Shown: piece by piece, positions 14,804 to 23,164 of the stretch
How positions within the stretch are numbered: the stretch's first letter is position 1
Layout: each line of letters starts with the position of its first letter
Assembly (NCBI GenBank): GCA_035654775.1
Contig: DASRWB010000050.1
Location: 1-28,136, forward strand
Direction of reading: 5' to 3'
From: HKST-UBA85 sp035654775
GTDB lineage: Bacteria; Bacteroidota; Bacteroidia; Flavobacteriales; Flavobacteriaceae
DNA: 28,136 nucleotides
The notes under the pieces: generated by a model
Told to the model about the DNA's origin: nothing
The model's input: only the letters and a program-made list of their open reading frames with translations
The model's database searches: none
Translations under genes and position numbers: made by a program

Positions 14804-16591
14804 TTAACGCTTGGCAATAATTATTTTTTTAGAAATCTGCTCTCCACTGGCTAAAGTCAGTTTCACTATATATGTACCGGTGCTGATGTTTTTAGTAGAT
14901 ATGTTGTATTTTTCTACCGTTGGTATATTTACTTTGTAGAGTAATTGTTTACCCAAAACATCAAAAATACTTAATTGTTTTATGTGGAGTCCGGTAGGGT
15001 TCTTGATAACAAGTTGTTCTTGTATATTGTTTTGAAATAGGGTAAGAAGTACCGCTTTTTCATCAGTAACAGAGAGCGCTTGATTTTCAAAAGTAATTTC
15101 AAATCGGGTGGAATAACTACCGGTTTCCAGCGTGGTTTCAAAGTCTTGAATTCTTAAATTGGTATAGGTTCCGGCTTCTGTATCGTGTAAATAGATAGCC
15201 TGTGACGGACTAAAATGCTGAACGTCAAAAATGCGAATACGAATAAGATGTTGATTTTCCACATTAATGATTAGCGGAATACGCAAGTCTTCAGTAAAAT
15301 TGAAGGCTTGTGCCACATAAGGTTCGCCGTCTTGAATCCAGTAGGTGTCAGAATCAATCACTCCCGAGCTTTTGCTTTCTAAACCATAGTCTTTATCAGG
15401 ACTTGCACTAGAGTGGAAGGTTTGCACCAGTTGCCGGGTATAGGTGTCGTTAAAATCAATATTGAGTCTGAAACGTTTGTAATCTTCAGGGAGTATTTGT
15501 AATCCGTCTTCGGTGTAGGTTATTGCATTTTCGGGATATCCGTCATTTGGTCTGGCGCTCACACCATTTCTAAAAAACTCGCTTACAGCTTCTGTTTGTT
15601 TTACATAGTTTCGCATGGAGTTATTTACTCTTAAATTGCCGTTTGCAGCACCGGTAACCATAAAACCTTGCCCGATTGGGAGGTATCTATACACTTGTTT
15701 TCCACTGGAACTGGGTGTTCCGGCAGTATTTAAATTTCCTTCAAAGTCATAGGTGTTGAATGTAGCCGGTACAAAAGTTTCGACCGTTCCGGCTGCATTT
15801 ATGGTGTAACTGGCATAACCTCCATTGTAATTGGCAATCACATGTGAGGTGATGGAAAGATCTTGCTCCCAAAAATATAATGTTCCGGAATCTATTAAAT
15901 TGCTGTTTATGGCATCGTGAATATAGTCTCTGGCATCCAGTGCCGAAGGATACGGATTTCCTACTAAAGTACCTTGTCCGGTTCGTACGGCAGTGAATAT
16001 GGCTCTGTTGTTTGGTTTTCCTCTGAAATCGTACAGTTGGTTGTTGTTTGAACCACTGGTACCTTTCATGGTAAAACCATAACCGGGCGTGACATCGCCG
16101 GTTTCAAGCACTTGGTCCCACTCGCTGTAATTCACGCCGGGATCATATGTATAAAGCCAGAAACTGGCAATAACCAATGGATTTGACGTACCATTATAAC
16201 CTGTAGTGTAGCTTGCCAAAGTACTTGTTATGGGTTCGGCAGTTACATCGTAAATATTGTTGTTTGCCCTGAAAGGTCTGTTTGTGTTGTCGTTGGCAAG
16301 CGTATTTCCTACCGGCGAACACCAGTAGTTGTATCCCGACTGGTGTACGGTGCCGTGTTGGTACACGCTTAATTTTCCTATACCCGAATTTCCTGTAGTG
16401 CCTGTTCCTTGAAGTAATTGTGCATTATTTCTTAAATAGAAATGAGCGGTGTCTTCTTCCAGATTTACGTCGTCGTTTACAAAAACCACAATATCGTTTG
16501 CATACACAAAACCCTCATTTCTTACTGATAACTGTGCAGTTAAGGAATGAATGGAAAGAGATAGCGTAAAAAAAGCAAACAGGTACTTCAT
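14804..16591 (-). CDS. T9SS-secreted surface protein with type A sorting domain
   Basis: A 595-residue secreted protein. A signal peptide (MKYLFAFFTLSLSIHSLTAQ) is followed by a long beta-rich region of no named domain. It includes the TLVGNPYPSALDARDYI block that recurs in many flavobacterial T9SS proteins. The C-terminal 80-90 residues form a type A sorting domain: NPTGLHIKQLSIFDVLGK, ISTGTYIVKL and a terminal basic KKIIIAKR. It is therefore exported across the outer membrane by the type IX system and attached or released. It lies 5 nt downstream of the S74-domain gene, which suggests joint production of two surface proteins. Adhesin or polymer-binding roles are guesses. Confidence 0.87.
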   Translation of the reverse strand: MKYLFAFFTLSLSIHSLTAQLSVRNEGFVYANDIVVFVNDDVNLEEDTAHFYLRNNAQLLQGTGTTGNSGIGKLSVYQHGTVHQSGYNYWCSPVGNTLANDNTNRPFRANNNIYDVTAEPITSTLASYTTGYNGTSNPLVIASFWLYTYDPGVNYSEWDQVLETGDVTPGYGFTMKGTSGSNNNQLYDFRGKPNNRAIFTAVRTGQGTLVGNPYPSALDARDYIHDAINSNLIDSGTLYFWEQDLSITSHVIANYNGGYASYTINAAGTVETFVPATFNTYDFEGNLNTAGTPSSSGKQVYRYLPIGQGFMVTGAANGNLRVNNSMRNYVKQTEAVSEFFRNGVSARPNDGYPENAITYTEDGLQILPEDYKRFRLNIDFNDTYTRQLVQTFHSSASPDKDYGLESKSSGVIDSDTYWIQDGEPYVAQAFNFTEDLRIPLIINVENQHLIRIRIFDVQHFSPSQAIYLHDTEAGTYTNLRIQDFETTLETGSYSTRFEITFENQALSVTDEKAVLLTLFQNNIQEQLVIKNPTGLHIKQLSIFDVLGKQLLYKVNIPTVEKYNISTKNISTGTYIVKLTLASGEQISKKIIIAKR

Positions 16592-16596
16592 GGTGT

Positions 16597-17616
16597 TTAA
16601 TTTCTGTTTTCTTCAACTAACTGATTCATTGCGCTTTCCAGTTGGGTCAGCCTATCTTCCAAGGCAGTTATTCTGTCATTTTGCTCTTCAATAACCGTTT
16701 GTTGTTCTTTGATGGCTTGGGTAAGCACCGGGATTAATAAGGTATAATTTACTACTTTAAACATATCGGTTTCTCTTTCAGCAGTAGCATTAGTGTCTCT
16801 TTTTCTGTTGGAGTTTGTCACTAAGAGTTTGTCTTTCACCATTTCGGGAAAAACAAGTTCTAAGTCTTGGGCAATAAAACCAAATGATTTTCGGTTTTCG
16901 TCAAGACCAATTTGCGGATAGCGCTCGGTGTCGTAGAAATAGGATACCGGCTCCAGTAGGTTTAGCGCATCTACAGCGTTGGTAATAGGTTCAATGTCTC
17001 TTTTTAAGCGTCTGTCTGAGCCGTAAAATGTTCCGGCGCAATACAAATCAGCATTAAAATATCCGCCCCAACCAAAATATGATCCACTAAAGTTTAACGC
17101 CCCTTCGATGGCATTTCCACGTTCGTTATTGGCAGCGCCTAATACTCCAATGGCTCCACGACCGGTTGGGGTAGTGTTCACGCTTAGTCCAAAAACACCC
17201 GGCGCTTCAAAAGAATTGCCAATGTAGTTGGTAGAGCCCATCAGCACCCGATTGCCATTGCTGGCATTGGTGTTATGAAAAAGACCTACCGCTCCTAAAG
17301 TGGTGTTGTTGTTTTCAAAATTGAGTTGCCAGTCGTTTGTCCCGAAACTTTTAAAATGTAAAGGATACAACGGTGAATTGTTATTGATTCCCAGACGATT
17401 TAATGCGCCATCTACATAAATCATGTGGTCAAAATCATTAGACTTTACTTTGAAGTCGTTTGGACCGCCGGATTCGTTAAAGGTGGCGTCTTCATTTACG
17501 GTTAATTGTGCCGTGGGATTTGTAGTGCCAATTCCTACTTGAGCGTAGGATAAATTATACACAAAAAAGATAAGGATTACTAAATTAATTACGGTTTTGC
17601 TATTGATATTTCTCAT
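16597..17616 (-). CDS. Secreted protein with S74 tail-fibre intramolecular chaperone domain
   Basis: A 339-residue exported protein. The signal peptide ends at about residue 25 (VYNLSYAQ) and the mature form starts with the common flavobacterial QVGIGTTNPTAQL. The central part looks like a beta-helical stalk, with repeats such as LNRLGINNNSPLYPLHF. A peptidase S74 / endosialidase-type chaperone domain begins at S200 (SDRRLKRDI), includes FGFIAQDLELVFPEM, and ends in a coiled coil (about 300-336). In phage tail spikes this domain trimerises the protein and then cleaves itself off at the serine of the SDxRLK motif, which is intact here. No T9SS sorting domain is visible. It is upstream of and 5 nt from a T9SS cargo gene. 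Confidence 0.85.
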   Translation of the reverse strand: MRNINSKTVINLVILIFFVYNLSYAQVGIGTTNPTAQLTVNEDATFNESGGPNDFKVKSNDFDHMIYVDGALNRLGINNNSPLYPLHFKSFGTNDWQLNFENNNTTLGAVGLFHNTNASNGNRVLMGSTNYIGNSFEAPGVFGLSVNTTPTGRGAIGVLGAANNERGNAIEGALNFSGSYFGWGGYFNADLYCAGTFYGSDRRLKRDIEPITNAVDALNLLEPVSYFYDTERYPQIGLDENRKSFGFIAQDLELVFPEMVKDKLLVTNSNRKRDTNATAERETDMFKVVNYTLLIPVLTQAIKEQQTVIEEQNDRITALEDRLTQLESAMNQLVEENRN

Positions 17617-17749
17617 GTGAGGGAAATTTTAAGGGAGTTGAAAATACTATTTTTTTTAGATTATGCAATTGATTATGAGCATATACCTGAGCACTTTTCG
17701 ATTAAATGTTAATTAACTCGCTAAAATGGTTGAATTGGTAATTATTAGT

Positions 17750-17757
17750 TAGCTTTG
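17750..17757 (+). promoter_or_regulatory. Promoter for the small membrane protein-Smr pair
   Basis: TAGCTTTG matches the -7 box exactly, and TTG at 17730-17732 is 17 bp upstream, matching the TTG-N17-TAnnTTTG arrangement described for Flavobacterium. The leader to the ATG at 17817 would be about 55 nt. Confidence 0.6.
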
Positions 17758-17816
17758 TTTTGTGTTTCAGTAAAAAAAATGTGAAGATTTTACAAATTTA
17801 ATTATCCCCATATAAT

Positions 17817-18014
17817 ATGTTTAGCAGATATATAAATACGATATTAATTATTTTAGGAATATCCATCGGTTTTTATGCCGGCCAAAAATCGCCTGCTGAT
17901 ATGATGCTGTTAATACTGGCCATCATCATGCTTATAATAGCGGTATATCGAATTTCAAAAACGGTTCCAAGCAACACCAATAGAGAAGAAGATGAAGATA
18001 GGCACGAAAGTTAG
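17817..18014 (+). CDS. Small two-segment membrane protein of unknown function
   Basis: A 65-residue protein that I do not recognise. Two hydrophobic segments, about 5-21 (YINTILIILGISIGFYAG) and 28-45 (MMLLILAIIMLIIAVYRI), are joined by a short QKSPAD turn. They are followed by a polar, acidic C-terminal tail of about 20 residues. It is expected to form a membrane hairpin. The promoter at 17730-17757 supports it as a real gene. Its last 23 bp overlap the start of the Smr-domain gene, so the two are probably translated in a coupled way. Confidence 0.65.
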   Translation: MFSRYINTILIILGISIGFYAGQKSPADMMLLILAIIMLIIAVYRISKTVPSNTNREEDEDRHES

Positions 18015-18534
18015 TGTTATTGATGATGATTTAGCCGGTATCGTACATGAAATTACCGGAAACCGCGTAGTGATTAAAACACCGGACGAATTTTTGTTGT
18101 CATTTCATAAAAACGAACTGGTGGTTATCCCTGATGCTGACTTGGTTTCAGAAACAAAACTACCTGTTGAACACTTGCTGGAAAAACAACAACCCAAGCG
18201 TAAAAAAACCCTGCAAAAACGAAAGAAAAAAGAGCTTCCCGCTATGGAAGTAGATTTGCATATACATCAGCTGGTGAATTCCTCTGCAGGTATGACCAAT
18301 CACGAGATGCTTACCCTACAGCTCGATACAGCCAAGCGGCAACTGGATTTTGCCATAAAAAAACGTATTCCGCGTGTGGTTTTTATTCACGGTGTTGGCG
18401 AAGGTACTTTAAAGTTGGAATTGCAGTATCTTTTTGGACGATATGATAATGTAAACTACTACGATGCCAACTACCAAAAATACGGTTTAGGAGCAACCGA
18501 GGTACGCATATTCCAAAATGCAGTTACTAATTAA
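17992..18534 (+). CDS. Smr-domain protein
   Basis: A 180-residue soluble protein. Residues 1-50 form a small beta-rich N-terminal domain (MKIGTKVSVIDDDLAGIVHE). A strongly basic linker at about 68-80 leads to an Smr domain with VDLHIHQL (87-94) and FIHGVGEGTLK (131-141), both hallmarks. Smr domains cleave or nick nucleic acids: MutS2 Smr acts on recombination intermediates or collided-ribosome mRNA, and SmrB cuts mRNA between stalled ribosomes. The canonical DxH and HGxGxG motifs are present, so activity is plausible. There is no MutS ATPase part. The stop codon overlaps the convergent lipoprotein gene by 8 bp (CTAATTAA). Confidence 0.87.
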   Translation: MKIGTKVSVIDDDLAGIVHEITGNRVVIKTPDEFLLSFHKNELVVIPDADLVSETKLPVEHLLEKQQPKRKKTLQKRKKKELPAMEVDLHIHQLVNSSAGMTNHEMLTLQLDTAKRQLDFAIKKRIPRVVFIHGVGEGTLKLELQYLFGRYDNVNYYDANYQKYGLGATEVRIFQNAVTN

Positions 18535-19450
18535 ATTCCGGAGTTTTTTCTTTGTTTTCAGACGAAACATCTTCCCCAAAGTCCATGTACGTTTGTGTTA
18601 GGAAACTAAACTGAATGTTGGTTACTTCTACTTTTACGGTGTAGGTTCGTACCACATTATGAGCTCTAAAAGCTACAGCGGTTACGGCTGTTGCTACATC
18701 CGGGTTTAAATAATCCGGACCGGCTGCATTATTGGTAACGTCGTTAAGCGGATTTTGGTCCTGCAGTATACTTTCTTCATCGCGTGTTAAGGCGTTGTCG
18801 CCGTCATCATCAGTGTCCAGATAATCCGGAGTTCCATCGCTATCGGTGTCTAGCGGATTGGTGTTTGGGTCATCGTCCGTATCTTCTGTATTCAATTCGT
18901 CTTTGGTCAATACATTGTCTCCATCATCATCAACATCCAAAAAATCAGGAATGCCGTCGTTGTCAGAATCGTCGTCAAATAAATTGCCATTGCCATTTAG
19001 ATCTTCAAATTCAGAAGGTACGCCATCGTTGTCATCATCTACCGCGGTAACGGTAATAGTTACGGTGCCGGTTGTACTTTCTTCTTCGTCTATTATGGTA
19101 ATATCTGAAGGCGGAATGGGATTACAAAACAAAGCATCGCCTGTAACTTCGCTGCTGTATGTACGGTAATTAAAACGGTTTGTAGTGCCGTCAATTGTTC
19201 GTTCAAAAACGATAGTGTTTTCAACATCAGTCAGGGTTTCATCAAAGGTAAACAAATCGTCCAAAGCGAGGTCAGCTAAACTCAGCGCCAGCGATTCGGT
19301 TTTGGTGCTGTTTAGTTTGTATATAATAAGTTGGTTGCATTCTGAAAAAGCAATAGTATCATCAAAATCAAAATCCAGGTTTATCAAGTCGCCGTCATCA
19401 CAGCCCGAAAGCAAGAAAAAACTTAGAAGTAGAAAAAGAAAATTCTTCAT
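18527..19450 (-). CDS. Lipoprotein with Asp-rich thrombospondin-3/EF-hand-like repeats
   Basis: A 307-residue lipoprotein. The ATG at 19450 gives the signal peptide MKNFLFLLLSFFLLSGC, with a lipobox cysteine at 17 followed by DDGD. That acidic stretch resembles the Bacteroidota surface-export signal. A beta-rich region (about 18-135) is followed by an acidic stretch (about 138-240) with two units of about 40 residues. Each contains DGxPDxLDxDDDGDNxLTxDE, as in thrombospondin type 3 and EF-hand-like calcium loops. A C-terminal beta domain (about 255-307) resembles the end of a family of flavobacterial lipoproteins of unknown role. Calcium binding is likely from the motif; function is unknown. 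An exact -7 box lies at 19476-19469. Confidence 0.75.
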   Translation of the reverse strand: MKNFLFLLLSFFLLSGCDDGDLINLDFDFDDTIAFSECNQLIIYKLNSTKTESLALSLADLALDDLFTFDETLTDVENTIVFERTIDGTTNRFNYRTYSSEVTGDALFCNPIPPSDITIIDEEESTTGTVTITVTAVDDDNDGVPSEFEDLNGNGNLFDDDSDNDGIPDFLDVDDDGDNVLTKDELNTEDTDDDPNTNPLDTDSDGTPDYLDTDDDGDNALTRDEESILQDQNPLNDVTNNAAGPDYLNPDVATAVTAVAFRAHNVVRTYTVKVEVTNIQFSFLTQTYMDFGEDVSSENKEKTPEFN

Positions 19451-19468
19451 AGCATAAGACATTTGAAA

Positions 19469-19476
19469 CAAAAATA
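19469..19476 (-). promoter_or_regulatory. -7 box for the Asp-rich lipoprotein gene
   Basis: Minus strand TATTTTTG, an exact TAnnTTTG, ends 18 nt before the ATG at 19450, giving a short leader of about 13 nt. It lies inside the longer open frame that begins at 19501, which argues for the shorter start. Confidence 0.55.
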
Positions 19477-19527
19477 AGAGAATTGATAAACTTAAAGACA
19501 TACTTCTGTAAATAATTTTATTTGGAT

Positions 19528-19535
19528 TATTTTTG
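19528..19535 (+). promoter_or_regulatory. -7 box for the cysteine desulfurase gene
   Basis: TATTTTTG is an exact -7 box. TCTG at 19505-19508 is 19 bp upstream, one mismatch from the -33 TTTG. Only CAGT separates the box from the ATG at 19540, so a leaderless mRNA is predicted. Confidence 0.65.
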
Positions 19536-19539
19536 CAGT

Positions 19540-20697
19540 ATGAATCCTGTATATTTTGACAATGCGGCTACAACGCCGGTAAGAGAAGAAGTTATTACGG
19601 CGATAACCCATTCATTAAAAAACACCTTTGGTAATCCTTCATCAACCCATAGTTATGGAAGATCGGCTAAAAGTAGGGTAGAGTCGTGCCGAAAAACTAT
19701 TGCCTCACTTTTGAATGCTGAAGCTTCAGAAATTGTTTTTACTTCCGGTGGCACCGAAGGTGATAATATGGTGCTTCAAAGTGCAGTGGCTACTTTGGGT
19801 GTTACCCATATTATCACTTCAAAAATAGAACATCATGCAGTATTGCATACTATTCAAGAGTTAGAAAAACGATACGGAATAACAGTAAGTTATGTTCAGT
19901 TACAAAAAAACGGACTGATTGATTTGGCTCATTTAGAAGCCTTACTTCAAAAAGCTACCCAGAAAACATTGGTTTCTTTAATGCACGTAAATAATGAAAC
20001 TGGAGCCGTTTTAGACTTAGAGCAAACCGGACATTTATGCCGACAGTATCAGGCTTTGTTTCATAGTGATACCGTGCAGTCAATAGGAAAATATATCCTG
20101 GATGTTAAGAAAATACCGATAGATTTTGCTGTAGCCAGCGCACATAAGTTTCACGGGCCTAAAGGCGTTGGTTTTTTGTTTGTCAGAAACCGTTCCGGAT
20201 TAAAATCTGTATTTTATGGCGGTGAACAAGAACGCGGTTATCGTCCGGGAACGGAGGCCGTGCATAACATCGTAGGTCTAACTGAGGCTTTAAAACTAGC
20301 CTATCAGTATCTGGATGCTGAGAAGGAACATATTTACAACCTGAAAACGTATTTTGTTGCCCAACTTAAAACGCATCTACCGGAAATAAAATTTAATTCG
20401 CCTACAGAAAAAAAATTAGCCAGCGATACCATTCTTAATGTTCGTTTTCCGGGAAGTGCTACACCAAGCTCTTTATTTCTTTTTCAACTGGATTTAAAAG
20501 GAATTGCATGTTCTCAAGGCAGTGCCTGTCAAAGCGGAAGTTTGCAAGGGTCGCATGTATTACAAGAAATATTAACTTCAGAAGAACTTGCGCAGCCTTC
20601 ACTGCGTTTTTCCTTAAGTTGTTTTAATACACGACAAGAAGTAGATTATGTGGTGCAAACGCTGACACAACTTACCCGAAAAGCTAAAACTTCATAG
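19540..20697 (+). CDS. Cysteine desulfurase (NifS/IscS-like)
   Basis: A 385-residue PLP enzyme that takes sulfur from cysteine as an enzyme persulfide for Fe-S clusters or thiolated tRNA. The N-terminal VYFDNAATTPV, SGGTEGDNMVL, HVNNETGAV and HSDTVQSIGK segments are diagnostic. The PLP lysine is K203 (ASAHKFHGPKG), and the persulfide cysteine is C330 in SQGSACQSGS. The start at 19540 matches the usual beginning of the family and sits 4 nt after a -7 box; the upstream in-frame ATG at 19522 would be inside the promoter. There is no iscU or sufE neighbour, so the acceptor is unknown. The last 14 bp overlap the convergent TonB receptor gene. Confidence 0.93.
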   Translation: MNPVYFDNAATTPVREEVITAITHSLKNTFGNPSSTHSYGRSAKSRVESCRKTIASLLNAEASEIVFTSGGTEGDNMVLQSAVATLGVTHIITSKIEHHAVLHTIQELEKRYGITVSYVQLQKNGLIDLAHLEALLQKATQKTLVSLMHVNNETGAVLDLEQTGHLCRQYQALFHSDTVQSIGKYILDVKKIPIDFAVASAHKFHGPKGVGFLFVRNRSGLKSVFYGGEQERGYRPGTEAVHNIVGLTEALKLAYQYLDAEKEHIYNLKTYFVAQLKTHLPEIKFNSPTEKKLASDTILNVRFPGSATPSSLFLFQLDLKGIACSQGSACQSGSLQGSHVLQEILTSEELAQPSLRFSLSCFNTRQEVDYVVQTLTQLTRKAKTS

Positions 20698-23152
20698 TCG
20701 TTCTTACATTAAAAACTCTTGGGGTAAGATAATTTGGAATGGCGTATTGACGTTTGCTGTATACATCCCTTACCCAGGTATTTGTAATGGAATTTTGCAC
20801 ATCGAACACGTTAAAAATTTCAAAACCAAACGAAAGGTATTTAAAGGGTTTTTTCCATCCTGAAGCATAGGTTTTTCCGGTATCTTCATCTACTAAAACA
20901 AACTGAAAGCCCAAATCGGCACGTTTATAATCGGGTAGTCTCAACTGGTACTGATATGGGTCAGCATAGCTGGGCGAACCGCCGGGTAATCCGGTATTGT
21001 ATACCAGATTTAAGTATACCTTCATATCCGGAATTTTGGGAACGTAGTCTTGAAACAAAGCTGCAAATTTCAATCGCTGATCGGTTGGTCTGGAAATATA
21101 GCCTTGGTTTTCTATATTTTCCTCGGTTTTTAAATACCCAAAACTAAACCACGATTCGGTACCGGGAACAAATTCACCATTAAGACGCATATCCAAACCA
21201 TAAGCATAGGCTTCGGCATTGTTTTTTGCGCGGTAGCGTATTCTTACATTTTCAACTGTATAGGGATTAACATCGGTAATTTTTTTATAGTAGATTTCGG
21301 TAGATAGTTTAAAAGGCCGGTCCCACATTTTAAAACTATAATCGTTTCCGGCAACCAAATGAATGGATTTTTGAGCTTTCACTTTAGGTTGAACAATCCC
21401 TGAAGAGTCTCTTAATTCGCGATAAAAAGGCGGTTGATAATACCATCCGCCCGAGATTCTGAAAAGCATGTCTTTTTCCCAATCAGGTTTTATAGCAAAT
21501 TGGGCTCGTGGGGAAAAAACAGTTTGTGAGGTTTTGGCTATATTTTCTCCGGTAACGATCCAGTTATGTACTCTGATACCTGCATTGTACCATACTTCAT
21601 TTGAACCCAGCGTAGCACGTTTGCTCCATTGTGCATAGGCCTGTAAGCGGGAAATTTGAGTTTTGTTGAGTGCGCGTACATTTTGAAAAGCGACCAATGG
21701 ACCTTCATAGGGTTCATAAGGCTGATTGTTAAAGTTGTCGACAGTAGGCGGATTTATAGAAAATCCGGCAGAGTCAATTACTTCCCATTCCACCAGACGA
21801 TCTCTGATATCCTCGTTAGTATACTTTACAGACCATTTGATATCGTGCTCATTTTTGGTGAATTCTCCTTTGTGTTCCACAGTAGTAATTAAGGCATCCA
21901 GATCGTTTCTGCCGTGATTAAGCTGGCTGCCAATACCTTCGCTAAATTCTACTTCCCCTAAATTTTCATCGCCTATATTAGAATTAACTTCGCCCAGACG
22001 GTATTGAGCTAAAATATCAAAGTATTCTTCTTCCAGGGTATGATAGGTTGAGGTAAGCAAATGCAACCTTAGATTGTCATTGACAAAATACGAGCCTTTC
22101 AACGCTCCAAAATAGGTTTGATACTGGTCTCTTTCCTGACCTTCATAAAAAACCAGTAAGGCAATGGGATTGTCTAAAGTGCCAAAGTTGGTTTGTCTGG
22201 TTTCGGGTTCGTAATGGTATTTGTTAATAGAAGCATTTCCCAAAAAACTTACGTGAAATTTATCGGTAAATTTATAGGTAAGATAGGTTTGTATGTCAGC
22301 AAATGTAGGGTCGTAATTGGTTTGTGTTTCTTTGGCATCGACCAGCAGGCTATTGTCCCGATAGCGAAGTCCTACAATTCCGGTAAATTTGGAATCTTTA
22401 CTAATGCCTTCAACGGCAAGGCTTCCTCCAAGCAAGCTTACATCTGCATTCACTTGGAACTGGTAAGGTGTTTTGTATGTAATGTCTAATACAGAAGACA
22501 ATTTATCTCCATACTTTGCCTGAAAACCACCGGGAGAAAATTCTACATTCTGAACTAAATCTGAATTGACAAAGCTAAGGCCTTCTTGTTGTCCTGAACG
22601 AATTAAAAAAGGACGGTACACTTCAATATCGTTGACATAGACTAAATTTTCGTCATAGTTGCCGCCACGTACCGAATATTGTGTGCTTAGCTCATTGTTA
22701 TTACTTACGCCCGGAAGCGTTAAAATCAAATTTTCAACACCGGCATTTGCTCCGGGTATTTTTCTTATGGTTGCCGGTTCCAGTGTAATAATGCCTTCTA
22801 CATCGGTGCGTTTTCTGCTGTTGATAATTACCGTGGAAATTTGTTCAATGGTGGTGCTCATCACCGGGTTAAACTCTACTTCTTCACCGTTTTTCAGGTT
22901 AAAAACAACGGCAATTTTTTGATGACTTAAATGGGTAAATTCGATACGTACCTCAGTGTCAGAAGGAATTTTTAAAATGTAAAAACCATTTTTATTAGTG
23001 GTAGTTCCAGCATTTTCGGCTTTTATATTTACGTTTTCTATGGGGTTGTTTTGTTCGTCCAGAATAATGCCTCTTAGCGTGCCGTATTGCGAAAAGCCTA
23101 TCCACGGAAGTATGCAGAAAAGAACAAGAGTAAAAAAGCGGGTTAGTTTCAA
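20684..23152 (-). CDS. TonB-dependent receptor with carboxypeptidase-like N-terminal domain
   Basis: An 822-residue outer-membrane receptor. The signal peptide spans about 1-21 (FFTLVLFCILPWIGFSQ). A carboxypeptidase-regulatory-like beta-sandwich covers about 24-105 (GTLRGIILDEQNNPIENVNI), then a plug domain (about 115-225, with IENLILTLPGVSNNNELSTQYSVRGGNYDENLVYV-type core), then a 22-strand barrel to the terminal FNVRTTMKF. The substrate is unknown; there is no SusD-like partner gene, so this is not a classic Sus pair. The start codon is TTG: no ATG exists in frame between the M23 stop and the signal peptide. It follows the M23 peptidase gene by 12 nt and is probably co-transcribed. Confidence 0.9.
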   Translation of the reverse strand: MKLTRFFTLVLFCILPWIGFSQYGTLRGIILDEQNNPIENVNIKAENAGTTTNKNGFYILKIPSDTEVRIEFTHLSHQKIAVVFNLKNGEEVEFNPVMSTTIEQISTVIINSRKRTDVEGIITLEPATIRKIPGANAGVENLILTLPGVSNNNELSTQYSVRGGNYDENLVYVNDIEVYRPFLIRSGQQEGLSFVNSDLVQNVEFSPGGFQAKYGDKLSSVLDITYKTPYQFQVNADVSLLGGSLAVEGISKDSKFTGIVGLRYRDNSLLVDAKETQTNYDPTFADIQTYLTYKFTDKFHVSFLGNASINKYHYEPETRQTNFGTLDNPIALLVFYEGQERDQYQTYFGALKGSYFVNDNLRLHLLTSTYHTLEEEYFDILAQYRLGEVNSNIGDENLGEVEFSEGIGSQLNHGRNDLDALITTVEHKGEFTKNEHDIKWSVKYTNEDIRDRLVEWEVIDSAGFSINPPTVDNFNNQPYEPYEGPLVAFQNVRALNKTQISRLQAYAQWSKRATLGSNEVWYNAGIRVHNWIVTGENIAKTSQTVFSPRAQFAIKPDWEKDMLFRISGGWYYQPPFYRELRDSSGIVQPKVKAQKSIHLVAGNDYSFKMWDRPFKLSTEIYYKKITDVNPYTVENVRIRYRAKNNAEAYAYGLDMRLNGEFVPGTESWFSFGYLKTEENIENQGYISRPTDQRLKFAALFQDYVPKIPDMKVYLNLVYNTGLPGGSPSYADPYQYQLRLPDYKRADLGFQFVLVDEDTGKTYASGWKKPFKYLSFGFEIFNVFDVQNSITNTWVRDVYSKRQYAIPNYLTPRVFNVRTTMKF

Positions 23153-23164
23153 AATACTATATAT

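Noticed and set aside
16597..17616. S74 tail-fibre domain gene as a prophage remnant
   Set aside because: It has a signal peptide and a typical flavobacterial secreted start, and no phage genes flank it.
18784..19050. Repeats in the lipoprotein gene as a CRISPR or phase-variable tract
   Set aside because: The units are imperfect, in frame and encode calcium-loop repeats. There are no identical repeats with unique spacers and no simple-sequence tract.
18784..19169. Two Ser/His/Arg-rich open frames on the plus strand
   Set aside because: They are mirror frames of the Asp-rich repeats of the lipoprotein gene; the repeated GAT/GAC codons read backwards as ATC/GTC and remove stops.
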